The position numbers were made by a program, and so were the translations under genes. Below are positions 51,715 to 60,574 of a stretch of 64,000 bases of DNA, piece after piece; within the stretch, counting starts at the first letter, position 1; each line of letters starts with the position of its first letter. The notes under the pieces are model-generated. The model did not search any database, was not told where the DNA came from, and saw only the letters and a list, made by a program, of their open reading frames with translations. This DNA is from Onstottus_B arcticum (lineage in GTDB: Bacteria > Acidobacteriota > Blastocatellia > UBA7656): the NCBI GenBank assembly GCA_038040485.1, contig JBBPIE010000001.1, positions 1 to 64,000 of the forward strand, written 5' to 3'.

Positions 51715-53112
51715 ATGGATCGCAGAAGAATCAAAATCGCGCTTGTCTTGAGCTTTGTCGCAACCTCTCTAATCTCGGTTGCCGCGCAGGACATGCAAAA
51801 GAATGGGACCAGCTATGCTCCGGTGGACATCAAAGAATCCTTCGGGTCGATCATGGCGCGCATGAAAGCCGCGAAAACAGGCGTCATGAAGCGACAGATG
51901 GACTTGCTGGCCGAGCGGTACGACCTTTCGAAAAAAGTGACGACGGATGTCACCATGTCACGCGGCAAGCCGATTCCTGTCGGCCCTGCGGCGAGGCTCG
52001 GGTCCGGTCTCACATGGGAAAGACTCGCCGCGATGTCGCCCGAAGAGATCAAGTCGAGCGGGGTGTTCCCAAAAGGATTCATGCCGTTGCCGCACCCGAA
52101 TCATCCGGAAGGCGGAATGATCTTCCCCAAGTTCATGATTGACGAACTGGTGAAGATGGGCGAAGGCAACCGGCTCGAGCGGTTTGATCTGGATTTCGAT
52201 TTGCCCGACCACTTTCTGGCCGAGTTCCCGCCGGCTATCTTCCTGACCACTCGCCCCGACCTCGGCGACGTGTCGCAAGGCAAGCTGGTCACGCTGGACA
52301 ATTTTTACGAGCTCTTCAACGGCATCCTGAATCCTAAACAGATTGAGGGATTGCGCCTGTTGCTGACGCAGTTTCCTCAACAGCAGTTTAATGTCACCGA
52401 AGACCGCCGGTCGGAGAAGCCAAGCCGAGGCGTGGCCTGCTTCGATTGTCACGCAAACGGTCACACCAACGGAGCGTCGCATCTGGCAGGCGACGTGCGC
52501 CCTCAGCAAAACCGGCGTCGAATTGAGACGCCTTCGCTGCGAGGAGTCAACATCCAGCGGCTGTTCGGCTCGCAGCGGGCGCTGAAGTCCGTCGAGGACT
52601 TCACGGAGTTCGAGCAGCGCGCAGCCTACTTCGACGGCGATCCGGTTATCGCGACCAAGAAGGGCGTCAACGTGCTCGATCGCGGCAGCGCGGTCCACGA
52701 CATGTCGGAGTTTCAGGAGCTCCTCGATTTTCCGCCGGCGCCCAAGCTCAACCTGTACGGCAGGCTCGATGCTTCGAAGTCCACTCAGTCGGAGCTTCGA
52801 GGGGAGGCGCTGTTCTTCGGCAAGGGCAACTGCGCTTCGTGCCACACTCCGCCTTTCTATACCGATGGGCTGATGCACGATCTGAAAGTGGATCGTTTCT
52901 ACAAGCCGCAGATGATTAATGGTGTCCTGGCAACTATGCAGGGCCCGATCAAGACTTTCCCGTTGCGAGGGCTTAAGGACTCGCCGCCGTACCTGCACGA
53001 CGGGCGGTTGCTGACACTCGAAGACTCGGTCGAGTTCTTCAACATCGTGCTCGGCCTCAAGCTGACGCCGGAAGAAAAGAAGGATATGGTCGCCTTCTTG
53101 CGAGTGTTGTAA
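51715..53112 (+). CDS. Di-heme c-type cytochrome, peroxidase-like
   Basis: The start at ATG 51715 follows ACGGAGGACAAAT; 465 residues. A signal peptide (MDRRRIKIALVLSFVATSLI) is followed by two CxxCH heme sites (CFDCH at 242 and CASCH at 373). The C-terminal TFPLRGLKDSPPYLHDGRLL is typical of the CCP/MauG family of di-heme proteins. It is a periplasmic electron-transfer protein or peroxidase. It is divergent from the sigma/anti-sigma genes, which may control it. Confidence 0.85.
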   Translation: MDRRRIKIALVLSFVATSLISVAAQDMQKNGTSYAPVDIKESFGSIMARMKAAKTGVMKRQMDLLAERYDLSKKVTTDVTMSRGKPIPVGPAARLGSGLTWERLAAMSPEEIKSSGVFPKGFMPLPHPNHPEGGMIFPKFMIDELVKMGEGNRLERFDLDFDLPDHFLAEFPPAIFLTTRPDLGDVSQGKLVTLDNFYELFNGILNPKQIEGLRLLLTQFPQQQFNVTEDRRSEKPSRGVACFDCHANGHTNGASHLAGDVRPQQNRRRIETPSLRGVNIQRLFGSQRALKSVEDFTEFEQRAAYFDGDPVIATKKGVNVLDRGSAVHDMSEFQELLDFPPAPKLNLYGRLDASKSTQSELRGEALFFGKGNCASCHTPPFYTDGLMHDLKVDRFYKPQMINGVLATMQGPIKTFPLRGLKDSPPYLHDGRLLTLEDSVEFFNIVLGLKLTPEEKKDMVAFLRVL

Positions 53113-53223
53113 CGAAGATTCATTACGCTCGACCAGGCGAGCACTACAAAGGACGCGGGGAGCGGACGATGCCGCTGGCGGAAGGGGATGCGTCAGCCGC
53201 GACAAAAGCTCCGCTCCCGCGTG

Positions 53224-53312
53224 GTTCGTAGTACCGTCTTTAGGCGGAAGTTCGTAACTGAAAGCTGCAACAGTATCCTTACAAACTTCCGCCTAAAGGC
53301 GGTACTACGAAC
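53224..53312. repeat. Inverted repeat, 29-bp arms
   Basis: The arm 53224-53252 (GTTCGTAGTACCGTCTTTAG...) pairs with 53284-53312 in 28 of 29 positions (one G-T pair) around a 31-nt loop. It sits between the convergent cytochrome and threonine synthase genes. It may be a dispersed element or terminator. Confidence 0.8.
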
Positions 53313-53344
53313 ACTCATCATCACTCAAGCGATCGTCTCGCCGC

Positions 53345-54676
53345 TCACAAACTCAACAGCTTTTTGATCTCGTCCTTGTTTGCCGTCGCTCGCAGCGGGC
53401 GATTGGCAAAGCGTCCGGTGATCGCGCGCCGATCGTCGCCAGCGCCAATACCGAGTTTGCCGGTGTGATAGTCGACTGTGTAGTTCGGGTCTTTGAGCAG
53501 ATTGCCTGTCAGCACCGCGACAACATCGCTGTCGGGCGCAATGACTCCGGCGCTGACTAAGAGTTTGATCCCCGCAAGCGTCGCCGCTGAAGCCGGTTCA
53601 CATCCAATCCCATCGAGTCCGATCATCGCCTTAGCATCGGCGATCTGCTGCTCGCTCACCCGCTCGACCACCCCGGCGGTCCAGGAAAGCGCACGCAGCG
53701 CTTTCCTCCACGAAACCGGATTGCCGATCTTGATCGCAGTCGCCAGCGTAGAAGCCTTGTCCATCGGCTCGAGTTGCGCACGCTTTGACGCGAACAAGTC
53801 ATAGAACGGCGCGGCGCCTTCCGCTTGAATCACCGCGAGCCGAGGCAGCCGATCAATAAAGCCGAGCTCCGCCAGCTCGTGAAGCGCCTTGCCGAACGCC
53901 GACACATTGCCGAGGTTGCCGCCCGGCAACACAATCCAATCCGGCGCCCGCCACGAGCACTGCTCGATCATCTCGATGACGATCGTTTTCTGGCCCTCGA
54001 GCCGGAACGGATTGATCGAGTTCAAAAGGTACAGGTCAGTTTCACCGGCGACTTCGCGAACGACTCGCATCGCGTCGTCGAAGTTGCCCTCAAGCTCGAT
54101 GACCGCGGCGCCGTACTCGAGAGCCTGGGAGAGCTTGCCCCAGGCGATTTCGCCCGCGGGTATGAACACGACGGCGCGCATCCCGGCTCGCGCCGCGTAA
54201 GCCGCCATCGACGCCGATGTGTTCCCGGTGGAAGCGCAAGCCACCGCCGTCGCTCCGATGCGCACAGCTTGAGTTACGCCGGTCGTCATCCCGTTATCTT
54301 TGAACGAACCGGTCGGGTTCATCCCCTGATGCTTGAAGCGAAGCGACGCGATCTCCGCATACTGAGCCGAAAGCGGCGCTGTGTAAATCGGGGTGTTGCC
54401 TTCGGCGAGCGTAACAACTTTAGCTGAATCGCTGACGAACGGCAGAAGCTCGCGAAAACGCCACACTCCACTGCGGTCCAGGTCAATCTCCGTCGCCTTG
54501 CGTTCCTTGAAGAGCGCCTTCATCTCCCCAGCAGTGCCTTGCAGGTGAAAGTCATATGCGACGTCGAGCAGGCCGCCACACGATGGACACGTGTAGAGCC
54601 GCTCGTTGATCGTGTAGTCGCGGCCGCACGCTTCCTCGATACACCGAAGGAATCCTCTCGAGTTGGCTTGATTCAT
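53345..54676 (-). CDS. thrC: Threonine synthase
   Basis: The 443-residue protein has an N-terminal zinc-ribbon-like segment (LRCIEEACGRDY, YTCPSCGG), then a PLP-dependent fold with NPTGSFKDNGMT (lysine in SFKD), ACASTGNTSASMAAYAARAG and LPGGNLGN. It converts O-phosphohomoserine to threonine in the cytosol. It appears alone; homoserine kinase and dehydrogenase are not nearby. Confidence 0.93.
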   Translation of the reverse strand: MNQANSRGFLRCIEEACGRDYTINERLYTCPSCGGLLDVAYDFHLQGTAGEMKALFKERKATEIDLDRSGVWRFRELLPFVSDSAKVVTLAEGNTPIYTAPLSAQYAEIASLRFKHQGMNPTGSFKDNGMTTGVTQAVRIGATAVACASTGNTSASMAAYAARAGMRAVVFIPAGEIAWGKLSQALEYGAAVIELEGNFDDAMRVVREVAGETDLYLLNSINPFRLEGQKTIVIEMIEQCSWRAPDWIVLPGGNLGNVSAFGKALHELAELGFIDRLPRLAVIQAEGAAPFYDLFASKRAQLEPMDKASTLATAIKIGNPVSWRKALRALSWTAGVVERVSEQQIADAKAMIGLDGIGCEPASAATLAGIKLLVSAGVIAPDSDVVAVLTGNLLKDPNYTVDYHTGKLGIGAGDDRRAITGRFANRPLRATANKDEIKKLLSL

Positions 54677-54743
54677 CGCGGGAAGGTTAGTTCAGCCACG
54701 GGCTCAAATCAAATGGTAGCAAGGAGTCGGCTATTCCCTGCCT

Positions 54744-57700
54744 TTACGGCGATGCCTCGACACGCGCGGCCGCGCGCCAGAACCGGATGGTCGTATCATA
54801 GCCGCCGCTCACCAGCGTGTCGCCGTCCGGCGAGAAAGCCACCGAAGAAATCTCACCGGCGTGGCCCTGAAGCGCGATGACCTCCTGATGCGTGGATGTG
54901 TCCCACAACCTGACGAAGCCATCATTGCTTCCCGCCGCCAATCTGCGGCTGTCGGGCGAGAATGCGACAGCGTTGACGTGTTCGGCGTGTCCGGCCAGGC
55001 GCGCTATCAAGGCGCCGGTCTTGACGTCCCACAATCGCACCGTACCATCGGCTGCTCCGATCGCTAGCATCAGTCCGTTGGGCGAAAAAGCCATCGACGC
55101 TATGCCTCTTACGTTGCCGGTGATAGCCATTGGCGCCCGTCCGGTCAGGGTTGCAGTGCCGTCGAGGCTTCCCGTCGCCACTGTCAGGCCATCGGGCGCA
55201 AATGCCACCGCTGATATCCGCACACGGTGCGTTGGCAAGGTAAGTACGAGCTCGCCGGTCCCTGCGTCCCAGAGCTTGGCCGTCGCGTCGTAACTGCCCG
55301 TCGCCAGCAGTCGGCCATCTGGGGAGAACATCAGCGATGAAACTCTTGCGGAGTGGGCGTTGAAGGTTGCAAGCAGTCGCTGGCTGGCCGTGTTCCAGAG
55401 CTTCACGATGCCGTTAGTGTCGCCAGTCGCGAGCGTTTCACCGTCGGGTGAAAATGCGGCAGTCCAGACGCCGGCAGAATGACCCTCAAATGTTGCGATC
55501 AACTTACCGTTGCTGGCGTCCAGCAGTTTCACAATGCGGCTCCCGAGCGCGGCAACTGCAGGTCGGGAGCGACTTGGCGAAAACACAACGGCCTGCGAGT
55601 CCGATGTCTTCAAGAAGGCGGGTTCCAAGGCGGAACCGATATCCCACAGTCTGGCGGTCAGGTCGCTGCTTGCGGTGGCCAGCGTTTTGCAGTCCCGCGA
55701 GAAGGCTACCGAGAAGATCGTGCCTTCGTGTCCCTTGAACGTTCGAAGCGCCGCTCCCGTTGCCGCGTCCCATACCCTTGCCGTGAAGTCCTCGCTCCCG
55801 GTAGCCATCGTTTCGCCGTCGGGCGACACGGCAACCGATCGGATTCTGCCCGAGTGCCCTTGCAGCACAGCGGTCTCCTCCCCGGTCCTCGCATCAACCA
55901 CGACGACCGTGTTTCCGACGATCAAAAACAGAGACCGTCCGTCGGGCGAGAATTGAATTGGGCCGGCTCCTTTTCTTCCGGCGAATTCGCGCAGCTTGTT
56001 GCCGGTCGTTGAGTCGTACATTGTCACCGCTCGCGGCTGCTGGGCGTCACAAGCCAGCATCTTTCCGTCAGGTGAAAACGCGAGGTACCTCACCGACCAG
56101 CCCGGCGAGCCGACAGAAACGCGGGTAAGTTCCAAACCGGTGGCAATCTCCCACACCCTTGCCGTTCCGTCGTCTGCGCCGCTCGCCAGCCTCTTTCCAT
56201 CGGACGAGAACGAGAGATGGCGAACCGTGTCGGCATGTCCGTTGAGAGTGGTGATCAGTCGCCAGGTCTTGGCGTCCCAAAGTCTCAGCGCTCCGTGGTC
56301 CCCGGCAGTAGCCAATAAGCTTCCATCGGGCGAGAACTCTACATCCCAGATGAATTCGTCGGAGGCTCTGAGCTTAGCCAGCTTGCCATTCGTATCGGCA
56401 TTCCACAAAGTCACGAAGCCGTGGTCATCTCCGGTAGCCACCACACTTGCGTCCGGCGAAAGGGCGACAGCCCACACCTGGATGTCGTTTTGGAAAGCGG
56501 CCAACTCACCGGTGTCGTGAATGAGCCGCCACAAGTAATACCACTCGAAGCCACGAAGGTCCTCTTCGCCTTCGCGAGGTACGTGGCGCTCCACGAATTC
56601 GCGAACACGCGCGACGTTGTTCACTTCCCAGGCCTGCGCCGCCATATGCATGTCGCCCGCGTACTGCAGGCGTCGTCTCTCAACCGCCAGCTGCCGGGCG
56701 AGGTTTGCCTGACGCGTCGTGGCTAAGATTCCCCCCAGCAGAGTCAACAAGATAAGCACTGCCACAGCCGCGCCCGTTTTGTAGCGCCGGATGAGTTTGC
56801 CCGCGCGATAGACGAAAGTTCCCTTGCGAGCGAGCACGGGCCGGCCTTCAAGGTGGCGGCGTATGTCCTCGCTCAGTTGTTCGACGGTGCGATAACGCTG
56901 CTGCGGGTCTTTGCGCAGAGCCATAAGCGCAATGTCATTCAAGTCGCCGCGCAATCGAGCGCGCAGTTTGTCCGGCCTGCCCTCGCGCGTGCGGCTCACG
57001 GTTTCGGGCGAGATGGTCACTGGAGTCGTTCCGTCGCCTGGCCGGGTTTCGACTCTGCTGATTGCGCGGCTGGGTGGTTCAGGCTCCTGTTCACAAATTA
57101 CGCGCAGGATCTCAGGCAGCGAGCGGTCTTTGAAGCGATAGGGATAATGCCCGGTCAAAAGCTCATACAGCACGATGCCGAGCGAGTAAACGTCGCTGGC
57201 GGTCGTGACTGTTTCGCTCTGAATCTGTTCGGGGCTGGCGTATTCCGGCGTCATCACGTGCAACCCGCTGGTTGTTTTGGAATCCCCGCGGTCTGAGCCT
57301 GCATCGAGCAGCTTGGCGATACCAAAGTCCAGCAGTTTCACCTCGCCCTCAGCGCTAACGAGAATGTTGCCCGGCTTGATGTCGCGGTGAATGACCAGAC
57401 TCTGATGTGCGCATTGCACCGCCGCGCACACGATGCGAAAGAGCTTCAGCCGGTCGGTTATCGAAAGCTTGCGCTCGTCGCAGTACAGGGTGATCGGTGT
57501 GCCCGCGACGTATTCCATCACGAGGTAAGCGACGCCGTGCTCGGTAGTGCCGCCATCCAGCAATCGAGCGATGTTGGGGTGATCGAGGTTGGCGAGAATT
57601 TGCCGCTCGCGGCGGAAACGCCGCAGCAGGTCTTTGCTGTGCGGGCCGGCCTGAACTACTTTGATGGCAACTTGCTTCTGAAACTGATCGTCGTCGCGGG

Positions 57701-57998
57701 CGGCGAGGTAAACCACACCCATGCCGCCGCGGCCGATCTCGCGCAACAACCGGTAAGGGCCGAGGGACTGACCGGCTAGTGAAGCGAAGTAGGCGCCTGA
57801 ATTTTCACTGGCTGAAAGAAGCGGCGACTCGATGAAACCGCCGGCCTGATGGCTTGCGTCAAGCAACGACTCGATTTCGCCGCGCAAATCGGAATCATCG
57901 GCGCAGGCTTCGTCGAGAAATGCTGCGCGCTGCGGCGGCTCAACCAGGAGCGTTTCATCGAACAGCTTATCTATTCTCTGCCATCGTTCTGGCGTCAT
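54744..57998 (-). CDS. Membrane Ser/Thr protein kinase with 14 WD40 repeats
   Basis: The 1084-residue protein has a short N-terminal helical segment, then a Hanks kinase domain (~80-385): glycine loop EIGRGGMGVVY (~87-97), Lys113, HRDIKPGN (204-211), DFGIAK (224-229). A TM segment (~407-427, AVAVLILLTLLGGILATT) follows, and then 14 WD40-like repeats (~505-1084) with SPDG and RLWD motifs, enough for two seven-bladed propellers outside the membrane. It should sense an extracytoplasmic ligand and phosphorylate cytosolic targets. Its start overlaps the end of the ECF sigma gene by 32 bp, so the two are co-transcribed. Confidence 0.92.
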   Translation of the reverse strand: MTPERWQRIDKLFDETLLVEPPQRAAFLDEACADDSDLRGEIESLLDASHQAGGFIESPLLSASENSGAYFASLAGQSLGPYRLLREIGRGGMGVVYLAARDDDQFQKQVAIKVVQAGPHSKDLLRRFRRERQILANLDHPNIARLLDGGTTEHGVAYLVMEYVAGTPITLYCDERKLSITDRLKLFRIVCAAVQCAHQSLVIHRDIKPGNILVSAEGEVKLLDFGIAKLLDAGSDRGDSKTTSGLHVMTPEYASPEQIQSETVTTASDVYSLGIVLYELLTGHYPYRFKDRSLPEILRVICEQEPEPPSRAISRVETRPGDGTTPVTISPETVSRTREGRPDKLRARLRGDLNDIALMALRKDPQQRYRTVEQLSEDIRRHLEGRPVLARKGTFVYRAGKLIRRYKTGAAVAVLILLTLLGGILATTRQANLARQLAVERRRLQYAGDMHMAAQAWEVNNVARVREFVERHVPREGEEDLRGFEWYYLWRLIHDTGELAAFQNDIQVWAVALSPDASVVATGDDHGFVTLWNADTNGKLAKLRASDEFIWDVEFSPDGSLLATAGDHGALRLWDAKTWRLITTLNGHADTVRHLSFSSDGKRLASGADDGTARVWEIATGLELTRVSVGSPGWSVRYLAFSPDGKMLACDAQQPRAVTMYDSTTGNKLREFAGRKGAGPIQFSPDGRSLFLIVGNTVVVVDARTGEETAVLQGHSGRIRSVAVSPDGETMATGSEDFTARVWDAATGAALRTFKGHEGTIFSVAFSRDCKTLATASSDLTARLWDIGSALEPAFLKTSDSQAVVFSPSRSRPAVAALGSRIVKLLDASNGKLIATFEGHSAGVWTAAFSPDGETLATGDTNGIVKLWNTASQRLLATFNAHSARVSSLMFSPDGRLLATGSYDATAKLWDAGTGELVLTLPTHRVRISAVAFAPDGLTVATGSLDGTATLTGRAPMAITGNVRGIASMAFSPNGLMLAIGAADGTVRLWDVKTGALIARLAGHAEHVNAVAFSPDSRRLAAGSNDGFVRLWDTSTHQEVIALQGHAGEISSVAFSPDGDTLVSGGYDTTIRFWRAAARVEASP

Positions 57999-58566
57999 CC
58001 ATTCCTTGGTTGCTCAGTTCGCGAAAGAGCCATGCCTTTGCCTTCAGCCATTCGCGCTTTACGGTGATGTCCGAAATCTCCAACGCTTCAGCGGCCTCTT
58101 CGACGCTGAGTCCGACGAAATAGCGAAGCTCGACTATTCGAGCCTTGCGCGGATCAATCGCTGCAAGCCTTTCAAGCGCTTCATTGAGCGCGAGCAAATC
58201 GCAGGATTGCTCAGGCGTGACGGCCGACCATTCATGGAGCGTGACTTGATGGTCGCCGTTTCGTTTGGCGTAGCCGCGCGACCGCGCGTGGTCAATCAGT
58301 AGGTGGCGCATGATGCGCGCGGCTACGGCAAAGAAGTGCCCGCGGTCCTGCCAATTGGTTTCTTGTTGACCCAGCAGGCGGATGTAGGTTTCGTTGACCA
58401 GCGCGGCGGTTTGCAGCGTGTGGCCCTGCCTCTCGCGGCTCAAGTAGCGTTTCGCCACTCGCCGCAGGTCGCCATAGACAAACGTTATCAGCTTATCAAG
58501 CGCTAATTCTTTTCCGCTGCGCCAATCGAAGAGAAGCTGGGTGATTCCTTGAGTCGCAGTTGTCAT
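57967..58566 (-). CDS. ECF sigma factor paired with WD40 kinase
   Basis: The 199-residue protein has ECF region 2 (VYGDLRRVAKRYLSRERQGH, TAALVNETYIRL, DRGHFFAVAARIMRHLLIDH) and region 4 (LERLAAIDPRKARIVELRYF, SVEEAAEALEISDITVKREW). It belongs to the ECF group that accompanies Ser/Thr kinases rather than classical anti-sigma factors. Regulation by phosphorylation is inferred from context. Confidence 0.9.
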   Translation of the reverse strand: MTTATQGITQLLFDWRSGKELALDKLITFVYGDLRRVAKRYLSRERQGHTLQTAALVNETYIRLLGQQETNWQDRGHFFAVAARIMRHLLIDHARSRGYAKRNGDHQVTLHEWSAVTPEQSCDLLALNEALERLAAIDPRKARIVELRYFVGLSVEEAAEALEISDITVKREWLKAKAWLFRELSNQGMDDARTMAENR

Positions 58567-58941
58567 AAATCCTTTCTGCTCTTCGCAGCTCTTCTTACAT
58601 CAGAGAATACGGTTCCTTCGTACGCTGCGGATTAGTTCTGAGCAGACTCATCGGAAAGTGCTGAGGGACTCGCTGGAAGGCCTCCTCAATTCTAATAGAC
58701 GTTAAGCCGGTGTCGGACAATGCAAACTCCTTTCGAGACTCGGCGAGAGGGTTTAGGGATTGCGCGACCTGAAATGCCTGCTGATCCTTCAAAGCCTCGG
58801 AAATCGTGCCTTTGCCTTCGGATGATACGGATTTGTCATGGTTATCGCTTATAGCAGTGAAGGCCGAATCGGATCGCCACGGAGGTGGTGAGCTTGAAAG
58901 CCGGCCTCTCAGTTCGAGTTTAGCCAGCAAGGAGAAATATC
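58567..58941. other. Divergent intergenic region
   Basis: These 375 bp lie between the divergent ECF gene and the secreted protein. A minus-strand frame across 58595-58930 lacks a ribosome site and family resemblance. No repeat or clear promoter was found. Confidence 0.45.
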
Positions 58942-59610
58942 ATGAGAAACCTAAGAATGAGACGCAAGAGTTTGATTCTGACAATCCTGGCCCTGAGCCT
59001 GACGTTAACTCCGGCGATGTCCGCGCAGCAACGAAGCGCGGTAAGCGCACCGGCGGACTCAATTCAAGAAAACCGGCAAGCAGTTCCAGTAGAAGGAAAG
59101 TGCCAGAACTATTCGGAGTACCTCGGAGGGAAAGCAGACGGCTTTGCCGCGCCGCTCGATGCTACGCAGTTGAGTCCGGCGTTGCAGGCGTATTTTACTT
59201 CGCATGGCGTGACGCCTACGGGTACTACGAAGCCGGGCCAGTACGATGAGACCGGTCAAGACAAGTGGGTCGGCCAGAGTTTCTTCATCAAGTGCTGCAA
59301 GGTGTGCCGCGCCGAATTGGAGATACGAGTAAAGAACTTGGGAGGGATGGCGTCCAATGACGCGCTCATTGTTGGCCAGGCGCCTTTCACTCCAAGCCAG
59401 AATATCCTTGCGAGTGGTCACATCTGGGACAGTACGCGCCCGGCGTGGGCAGGCGGCACGACGTCTCCCAAGACGATGACAATTCCCTTGTCACCCGCAG
59501 CGCTGAATAGCTACATCTTCAATTCTCGGGAGTGCAATGTACCGATAGACATTCTGGTACAGGACGACACCGCGGTCGATTACATCAAGCTGAAGATATG
59601 GACCTACTAG
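58942..59610 (+). CDS. Secreted hypothetical protein
   Basis: The 222-residue protein starts at ATG 58942, 7 nt after AAGGAG; an internal ATG five codons on is possible. A signal peptide (SLILTILALSLTLTPAMSAQ) is followed by a domain with CQNYSEYLGGKADGFAAPL, KCCKVCRAELEIRVKNLGG and FNSRECNVPIDILVQD. Five cysteines (for example KCCKVC) could form disulfides or bind metal. The family is not recognised. It is predicted extracytoplasmic. Confidence 0.6.
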   Translation: MRNLRMRRKSLILTILALSLTLTPAMSAQQRSAVSAPADSIQENRQAVPVEGKCQNYSEYLGGKADGFAAPLDATQLSPALQAYFTSHGVTPTGTTKPGQYDETGQDKWVGQSFFIKCCKVCRAELEIRVKNLGGMASNDALIVGQAPFTPSQNILASGHIWDSTRPAWAGGTTSPKTMTIPLSPAALNSYIFNSRECNVPIDILVQDDTAVDYIKLKIWTY

Positions 59611-59830
59611 AAGCGGATCTGATGAAACAAATAACAAATCCTAAGGTGCGATGAGCACGATGCTGGCTGGACCGGAGCGATCCGGTTCAGCCAGCCTCTA
59701 TCTTTCTCTGTTGTTGGAAGAGCTGGGACGAGTTGTAGTGATCAGTTGCAAGCCGACCAACGATCTCGACGAAAAGCTGGACGCGCCGAGCGACTTACAA
59801 GTATGCCCTGCAAGAGGGCTTCTGGTCGCC

Positions 59831-60307
59831 CTACTCAACCGGCGCATTTTGTTCCCAGAGCTTTTGCCATGCTTCGCTCGGTTCGACAAGCTTCAACCCG
59901 ACGCTGTGTTGACCCGCGTCGCGCCAGACGGCTTGAACCAAAGCAGTGGTCTCGAGATCAACGGACGGGACCGACAACTTCACGAGCGTACCAGGTTCGA
60001 GGTCTCGCGCGGTGTGCAAGCGAAGTCCCGACGGGCTGATCTCTTCGATCGTCATCTCGTCGGTGAAGGCGTCGAGGTGCGAAGTGTTGCCTTCGACTCG
60101 CGCCTTGATTGAGACCTTAACCCGCGGCTCGGTGCGACGGTCTTCGTCGCGTTCCTCGACCTCGCTCGCTTCCGCAACCAAATCGTCATAGCACGGTGCG
60201 CAAACCTGGCGATAGCCGAGATGAGCCACACGAGCCAGTTCCGGCAGGTTGGCGATACTAACTAAGTGGCTTGTTCGTTCGTTGCATCGGTCGCATATGC
60301 CCGACAT
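59831..60307 (-). CDS. PilZ-domain protein with zinc-ribbon-like N-terminus
   Basis: The 158-residue protein has paired cysteines at the start (ICDRCNERT and VCAPCYDDL), suited to zinc binding. It is followed by a PilZ domain with RRTEPR and EISPSGLRL. The second c-di-GMP motif is usually [D/N]xSxxG; here the first residue is Glu, which may weaken binding. It is cytosolic. The target is unknown. No diguanylate cyclase is nearby. Confidence 0.8.
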   Translation of the reverse strand: MSGICDRCNERTSHLVSIANLPELARVAHLGYRQVCAPCYDDLVAEASEVEERDEDRRTEPRVKVSIKARVEGNTSHLDAFTDEMTIEEISPSGLRLHTARDLEPGTLVKLSVPSVDLETTALVQAVWRDAGQHSVGLKLVEPSEAWQKLWEQNAPVE

Positions 60308-60534
60308 ACGAAAAACGCTCCTTTAAGTTTGGCGAGACTTCGTGGGTGCAGGAGAGACTGTGGTATTCGACGTCATCGGATCAGCCTTGTCCAGGATGGG
60401 GCCAGTATAAGCACAATCGCTTTTCGACTCAACAGGAATCTCGCGGTCGCGTGAGATGTCAGTGGGGGAGATGAATAACCTCCGGACCTCCCTTTTGGCG
60501 AGGGCTCTGATGACCATTCTCTAGTGTGAGGTGA

Positions 60535-60563
60535 TTGACAAGAACGCGACTGCGCTCTTAGAT
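60535..60563 (+). promoter_or_regulatory. Candidate promoter of the peroxiredoxin gene
   Basis: A perfect TTGACA (60535-60540) is followed at 17 bp by TTAGAT (60558-60563), a weak -10. The ATG at 60575 would follow a leader of a few bases. Confidence 0.35.
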
Positions 60564-60574
60564 TTCATACACCA

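Noticed and set aside
51958..53205. Long minus-strand frame opposite the di-heme cytochrome
   Set aside because: The plus-strand frame has a ribosome site, signal peptide and two heme motifs; the opposite frame has none.
58595..58930. 111-codon minus-strand frame upstream of the ECF sigma gene
   Set aside because: It has no ribosome site or family resemblance and fills the divergent promoter region.
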